DNA of 10,753 nt from Pseudomonadales bacterium (lineage in GTDB: Bacteria > Pseudomonadota > Gammaproteobacteria > Pseudomonadales > UBA7239): contig JAGRJA010000069.1 of assembly GCA_020443005.1 (NCBI GenBank), forward strand, positions 1 to 10,753. Direction: 5' to 3'. This document shows, one piece after another, positions 7,802 through 10,753 of the stretch (its first letter is position 1; every line of letters begins with the position of its first letter). The position numbers and the translations under genes were made by a program. The notes beneath the pieces were generated by a model, which was given only the letters and a program-made list of their open reading frames with translations, did no database searches and was not told the origin of the DNA.

Positions 7802-7846
7802 AGCGTCAATTATTTATGACTGAAAGGTCTTGACGCTTTTTCTTTT
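7802..7846 (+). terminator. Putative intrinsic terminator or attenuator hairpin
   Basis: AGCGTCAA (7802-7809) and TTGACGCT (7830-7837) form an 8-bp perfect inverted repeat around a 20-nt loop. It is followed by the T-rich tract TTTTTCTTTT ending at 7846. The U tract is on the plus-strand side only. The only plus-strand transcription that could reach it starts in the same intergenic region, so it would act on the leader of the downstream gene or end a small RNA. The long loop makes it weaker than the terminator at 8151-8190. Confidence 0.45.
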
Positions 7847-7932
7847 CAGCGGTAATTTTCGATTGAAGGCGGGTGTTTGACCGTATGTGGGTTGGCCACT
7901 CGGCTTTTCAGCTTCAGTTATTTGTTTTCATT

Positions 7933-7937
7933 GGAGG
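7933..7937 (+). promoter_or_regulatory. Ribosome binding site fixing the start of the small acidic protein
   Basis: A perfect GGAGG lies five bases before the ATG at 7943. The longer in-frame reading from a TTG at 7877 would add 22 residues but lacks such a site, so the 58-residue product is preferred. Confidence 0.85.
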
Positions 7938-7942
7938 CAGGT

Positions 7943-8119
7943 ATGGGAAAGTTGGATGTTGATGCTGGTATTATCGAAGACGATTACATTGAAATCGAGG
8001 ATGATATCGAGGAGATTCACCCTCAGGTTTTTGACAAGAGTGTGAGAAGAATGCTTGAAGACCGTATCGAAGACAGGCGCTTGCAAAGACAATTGCGCGA
8101 TTACGATTTCGATCTGTAG
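7943..8119 (+). CDS. Small acidic protein, PA3496-like
   Basis: This 58-residue protein is strongly charged, with 19 Asp/Glu residues. The first 25 residues are mostly acidic with alternating Ile/Glu (DDYIEIEDDIEEI). The C-terminal half is an amphipathic charged helix (RRMLEDRIEDRRLQRQLRD) ending in DYDFDL. That arrangement, an RRxLEDxxEDRRLxRxLxD-like helix with a final (D/F)DFD, recalls the short Gammaproteobacterial family typified by Pseudomonas PA3496, annotated as putative envelope integrity proteins. This is recalled from memory, not searched. There is no signal peptide or membrane segment. The start is fixed by GGAGG five bases upstream, and the gene is followed by a strong terminator, so it is probably monocistronic. 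It could be regulated by the hairpin in its leader. Molecular function is unknown. Confidence 0.85.
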   Translation: MGKLDVDAGIIEDDYIEIEDDIEEIHPQVFDKSVRRMLEDRIEDRRLQRQLRDYDFDL

Positions 8120-8150
8120 CTTTCGATCCACTGTTTTTATTTTGAATTGG

Positions 8151-8190
8151 ACTGTTCAGGAGCTCTTCAGTCGGCTCCTGAACAGTTTTT
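8151..8190 (+). terminator. Rho-independent terminator after the small acidic protein gene
   Basis: A 13-bp inverted repeat, ACTGTTCAGGAGC (8151-8163) with GCTCCTGAACAGT (8174-8186), encloses a 10-nt loop and runs directly into TTTTT (8186-8190). It starts about 30 bases after the stop codon at 8119. It separates the small gene from the ccm operon. On the minus strand the following tract is less T-rich, so it acts mainly in the plus direction. Confidence 0.92.
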
Positions 8191-8310
8191 ATCAGTTTCC
8201 TTGTCTGGCTGATGGTGTTGGTTACCCCCTGAATTTTTGCTTGGACAGCCGTGCTTGATTGTTCATTCTCTGTGTTTTCGCAGATCGGTTCTGATTGGCG
8301 TGCACAAGCC

Positions 8311-8339
8311 GTGAAAAGCCTTCAGTATTCCTCTATAAT
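8311..8339 (+). promoter_or_regulatory. Putative sigma70 promoter of the ccm operon
   Basis: An exact TATAAT -10 hexamer is at 8334-8339. Seventeen bases upstream is GTGAAA (8311-8316), which matches the -35 consensus at four of six positions. Transcription would start near 8346, giving a 35-nt leader to the ccmA start. The remaining stretch 8191-8310 shows no gene or clear structure. Confidence 0.6.
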
Positions 8340-8369
8340 TCCCGCCATTCAGATTTCCACACTGTCGCC

Positions 8370-8376
8370 GGGGAAG
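8370..8376 (+). promoter_or_regulatory. Ribosome binding site supporting the TTG start of ccmA
   Basis: GGGGAAG ends four bases before the TTG at 8381. The frame is closed upstream by TAA at 8336-8338, and no ATG or GTG lies between that stop and the TTG. TTG is therefore the only standard start codon that keeps the conserved N-terminus. Confidence 0.7.
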
Positions 8377-8380
8377 CGCT

Positions 8381-9013
8381 TTGTCTCACTCACCGTTATT
8401 ATCCGTCAAGCAATTGAGTTGTCAGCGGGGTGGAGTTCGCCTTTTTCATAATCTGGCATTTGAGCTGGCCTCCGGAGAGCTGTTGCAACTGGCAGGGCCA
8501 AACGGAGTCGGTAAAAGCAGTCTGTTAAAGATTCTGGCCGGCCTTTCCACTCAATACGAAGGGAAAATGTACTGGCGAGGACAAAAGCTTGCTCGCAGGC
8601 ATTCAGTCTATGAAAAGGACCTTCTTTTCATCGGCCACCTTTCCGGTATAAAAAAAAGTCTGAGTCCTTTGGAAAATCTTCGCTGGTATTTTCCTGAAAC
8701 TGAAGACAGCAAGATTCTCGATGCCCTTCAGCATGTCGGGCTGGCCCATTATGAAGACCAGCCTTGTGCCGGTTTGTCAGCCGGTCAGCAGCGGCGCGTT
8801 GTACTTGCCCGTCTTTATCTCAGCAGTGCAGTATTGTGGGTGCTTGATGAACCTTTTACCGCAATAGACCAGAAAGGTGTTCGGCAAGTCGAACAGCGTA
8901 TACTTGAGCATATCGCCAAAGGCGGGGCTGCCCTGATCACAACTCACCATGACCTCGGTATTTCTGCCCGCAAACTGGATTTATCGGACTTTGCCGTTGG
9001 AGCCTTGACTTGA
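8381..9013 (+). CDS. ccmA: Cytochrome c biogenesis heme exporter, ATP-binding protein CcmA
   Basis: This 210-residue ABC ATPase has the usual CcmA length. The Walker A motif is GPNGVGKSS (39-47), the signature is LSAGQQRR (132-139), Walker B is VLWVLDEPF (151-159), and the H-loop is ITTHH (186-190). It works with CcmB, and the ATPase activity drives release of holo-CcmE from the CcmC/D/E complex during cytochrome c maturation at the cytoplasmic membrane. It begins with TTG behind GGGGAAG; no ATG or GTG alternative exists upstream in frame. Its stop overlaps the ccmB start by 4 bp (TTGA). It is the first gene of a ccmABCDE operon with its own promoter. Identification rests on both the motifs and the gene order. 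Confidence 0.97.
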   Translation: MSHSPLLSVKQLSCQRGGVRLFHNLAFELASGELLQLAGPNGVGKSSLLKILAGLSTQYEGKMYWRGQKLARRHSVYEKDLLFIGHLSGIKKSLSPLENLRWYFPETEDSKILDALQHVGLAHYEDQPCAGLSAGQQRRVVLARLYLSSAVLWVLDEPFTAIDQKGVRQVEQRILEHIAKGGAALITTHHDLGISARKLDLSDFAVGALT

Positions 9014-9678
9014 AGGTTTATAATCGGCTGTTTTCACGGGAGCTGTTACTGGCCTACCGCAATCGGGGTGAGCTGGCGAACCCGCTGATCTTTTTCCTGA
9101 TGGTAACCAGTTTACTGCCGCTCGGGGTTTCACCTGAGCCGGGTGTGTTGTCCATGATTGCGCCGGGAATGATCTGGGTTGTCGCCTTGCTGTCCTCGCT
9201 GTTATCTCTGGATGGCCTCTTCAAGTCAGATTACGAGGATGGCTGTCTTGAGCAATTGATGCTGATGCCGGTATCACTTTACCTGGTGGTAATGCTTAAA
9301 GTGCTGGTGCACTGGCTGGTTTCGGGCTTGCCACTGGTCGTATTTGCGCCGCTGCTGGCAACCATGCTTTTTTTGCCTGATGCAGGGTATTTACCCATGG
9401 TGTCGAGCCTTTTGTTGGGTACACTGTCACTCAGTTTTATCGGAGCCATAGGTGCCGGTTTGACGGTTTCATTGCGTCGTTCTGGCCAGTTGTTATCAGT
9501 GATTATTATGCCGCTATATATACCCGTGCTGATTTTTGGTGCAAGCACTGTTCGAAATGCCGTTGAGGGCTTCAGCTATCTTGCTCCCCTATTGATTCTC
9601 GCGGCCTTTACCTGTGCGGCGGTGGCATTTGCCCCCCTCGCTGTGGTGGCAGCCTTGCAATTGAGTGTCGATGAATAG
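9010..9678 (+). CDS. ccmB: Heme exporter membrane subunit CcmB
   Basis: This 222-residue hydrophobic protein has six evident membrane segments, matching CcmB (about 220 residues). The N-terminal cytoplasmic stretch FSRELLLAYRNRGE, the SSLLSLDGLFKSDYEDGCLEQL block (its centre near residues 60-80) and the LMPVSL region after it are characteristic. CcmB is the permease half of the CcmAB ABC transporter in System I. Translation begins at TTG, nested in the end of ccmA (TTG overlapping TGA), which suggests coupling to CcmA synthesis. The next in-frame Met (about residue 31) would remove the conserved N-terminus, so TTG is preferred. The gap to ccmC is 47 bp. Confidence 0.96.
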   Translation: MKVYNRLFSRELLLAYRNRGELANPLIFFLMVTSLLPLGVSPEPGVLSMIAPGMIWVVALLSSLLSLDGLFKSDYEDGCLEQLMLMPVSLYLVVMLKVLVHWLVSGLPLVVFAPLLATMLFLPDAGYLPMVSSLLLGTLSLSFIGAIGAGLTVSLRRSGQLLSVIIMPLYIPVLIFGASTVRNAVEGFSYLAPLLILAAFTCAAVAFAPLAVVAALQLSVDE

Positions 9679-9725
9679 CGCAACTGGTTGCCCCGAAAGA
9701 TTTGAATTTTCTGCAGGTTGAATGA

Positions 9726-10487
9726 ATGAGTAAAGCACCTACACGCAAATGGACCTGGTTTCATCGCTTCGGTTCCCCGAAGTGGTTTTATCACTTCAGC
9801 AGTGGTCTTTTGCCCTGGTTATGGCTGGCTGTTGCCCTTTGTCTGGTTGCGGGCCTGGTTTGGGGCTTGGCATTTGCACCTGCTGATGCCAAGCAGGGTA
9901 ACAGCTTTCGTATTATTTATATTCATGTGCCGACATCTTTTCTGGCATTGGCCGGTTATTACCTGATGGCATTGGCGGGAGCTGTCGGGCTTGTTTGGCG
10001 AATCAAGCTCGCCATGTGGGTGTTGAGGGCAGCAGCGCCGCTTGGTGCTGTTCTGACTTTTATCTCCCTTTTCAGTGGTGCGATTTGGGGCAAGCCGACA
10101 TGGGGGACATGGTGGGTATGGGATGCGCGAATCACTTCCATGCTGATTCTGTTTTTTCTCTATCTCGGTGTCATTGCCTTGCAGCAGGCATTCCAGAATG
10201 AGGAAGGGGCCAATCGGGCCAGCGCTGTGCTTGCGCTGGTCGGTATGGTGAACATTCCGATTATTTACAAGTCTGTAGACTGGTGGAACACATTACACCA
10301 GCCCGCGACAATCAAGATGACCGAAGCGCCATCCATGCATCCTGATATGTGGCACCCGCTTTTGTTAATGATAGTCGCCTTTTACCTGTTTTATGCTTTG
10401 GTGCTCATACTGAATTTACGCTGTGAAATTCTTCGCCATGAGTCGCGAAGCCAATGGGTAAGAGAGCTTTGCAAATCCCGTAGCTGA
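9726..10487 (+). CDS. ccmC: Heme lyase / heme-handling protein CcmC
   Basis: The protein has 253 residues with about six membrane segments. The periplasmic tryptophan-rich heme motif WGTWWVWD is at 126-133. The two conserved heme-ligand histidines correspond to His67 (IYIHVPTSF) and His191 (NTLHQPATI). CcmC belongs to the HemeHandling/CcmF-like superfamily. It binds heme at the outer face of the membrane and transfers it covalently to CcmE. The chosen ATG at 9726 is preceded by AGGTTGA. Another ATG at 9722 is out of frame and stops after three codons. The N-terminal 30 residues are aromatic and basic, as in Gammaproteobacterial homologues. Gene order after ccmB and before ccmD confirms the name. 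Confidence 0.97.
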   Translation: MSKAPTRKWTWFHRFGSPKWFYHFSSGLLPWLWLAVALCLVAGLVWGLAFAPADAKQGNSFRIIYIHVPTSFLALAGYYLMALAGAVGLVWRIKLAMWVLRAAAPLGAVLTFISLFSGAIWGKPTWGTWWVWDARITSMLILFFLYLGVIALQQAFQNEEGANRASAVLALVGMVNIPIIYKSVDWWNTLHQPATIKMTEAPSMHPDMWHPLLLMIVAFYLFYALVLILNLRCEILRHESRSQWVRELCKSRS

Positions 10488-10508
10488 TTACAGAGGTTCA
10501 GAAATCAG

Positions 10509-10697
10509 ATGTATTTTGAAAGTTTTTCGGCGTTTATCGCAATGGGTGGACATGGTTTTTATGTCTGGTCAGCTTATCTTTTGTCCATGCTGCTATTGGT
10601 TTTTTTGCTGGTCAAACCTGTGATCAGGCAACGCGGTCTTCTTCGCGAAGCTCAGCGGGCATTTTTGATTGAAGAGAAAAGAGGGGGGCAACAATAA
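10509..10697 (+). CDS. ccmD: Heme exporter protein CcmD
   Basis: This 62-residue protein has one membrane helix (about 18-36) and a basic, charged C-terminal tail, as expected for CcmD. The conserved N-terminal aromatic GxHGxYVW-type block appears as GGHGFYVWSAY (13-23). CcmD is a small membrane protein needed for release of holo-CcmE from CcmABCD. It starts 21 bp after ccmC with AGAGG upstream. Its TAA overlaps the ccmE ATG by one base (TAATG), consistent with coupled translation. Confidence 0.95.
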   Translation: MYFESFSAFIAMGGHGFYVWSAYLLSMLLLVFLLVKPVIRQRGLLREAQRAFLIEEKRGGQQ

Positions 10698-10753
10698 TGC
10701 ACCCCCTTCGTCGTCAAAGACTGATTGTGGTTCTTTTTATCGTGATTTTTTCC
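10697..10753 (+). CDS. ccmE: Heme chaperone CcmE, 5' fragment (window edge)
   Basis: Only the first 19 codons are present. The visible N-terminus (MHPLRRQRLIVVLFIVIFS) has the basic cluster followed by a hydrophobic anchor typical of CcmE, and the position directly after ccmD with a TAATG overlap is that of ccmE. The OB-fold domain with the heme-attaching His lies outside the window. CcmE is a membrane-anchored periplasmic heme chaperone. The name is inferred mostly from gene order and the short N-terminus. Confidence 0.85.
   Translation, partial: MHPLRRQRLIVVLFIVIFS

Noticed and set aside
7877..7942. Longer 80-residue version of the small acidic protein from a TTG at 7877
   Set aside because: The perfect GGAGG before the ATG at 7943 fixes the shorter start, and the extra 22 residues have no matching character.
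9959..10201. Alternative frames inside ccmC on both strands
   Set aside because: They overlap the fully supported ccmC frame with its WGTWWVWD motif.

Overview
The window looks like a chromosomal segment from a free-living Gammaproteobacterium of moderate GC content. The evidence is a bacterial System I cytochrome c maturation operon in the order ccmA-ccmB-ccmC-ccmD-ccmE, an SUI1/YciH-family protein, a LemA plus M48 metalloprotease pair, and a short acidic protein resembling the Pseudomonas PA3496 type. The genus cannot be named from sequence alone. I see no tRNA, rRNA, IS element, CRISPR array or phage gene.

Left part (1 to about 7660): all genes are on the minus strand. In transcription order they are: a PAPS-dependent sulfotransferase; an SDR-fold protein whose catalytic and nucleotide-binding motifs look eroded; a LemA-family membrane protein followed 26 bp later by a membrane M48 metallopeptidase with a long C-terminal extension; then a tightly packed trio of an FkbM-type methyltransferase, YciH and an S9-family serine peptidase. 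In the trio, FkbM and yciH share an ATGA overlap, and yciH and the peptidase are separated by one base. The peptidase runs off the left edge, probably lacking only its last few residues.

Centre (7662 to 8380): a divergent region. A plus-strand sigma70-like promoter is followed by a hairpin and T-tract that no upstream gene explains, so it may be a small RNA or a leader attenuator. Next come a well-supported 58-residue acidic protein and a textbook rho-independent terminator.

Right part (8311 to the end): the ccm operon on the plus strand, with a good promoter (exact TATAAT), a TTG-initiated ccmA, a TTG-initiated ccmB overlapping it by 4 bp, then ccmC, ccmD and the first 19 codons of ccmE. 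The products export or handle heme for cytochrome c assembly in the periplasm: CcmAB is the ABC transporter, CcmC loads heme on CcmE, and CcmD stabilises the complex.

No wholly new multi-gene system is evident. The best leads are the catalytically degenerate SDR, the unexplained promoter-hairpin unit at 7747-7846, the coupled FkbM/YciH/S9 trio and the C-terminal extension of the M48 protease.
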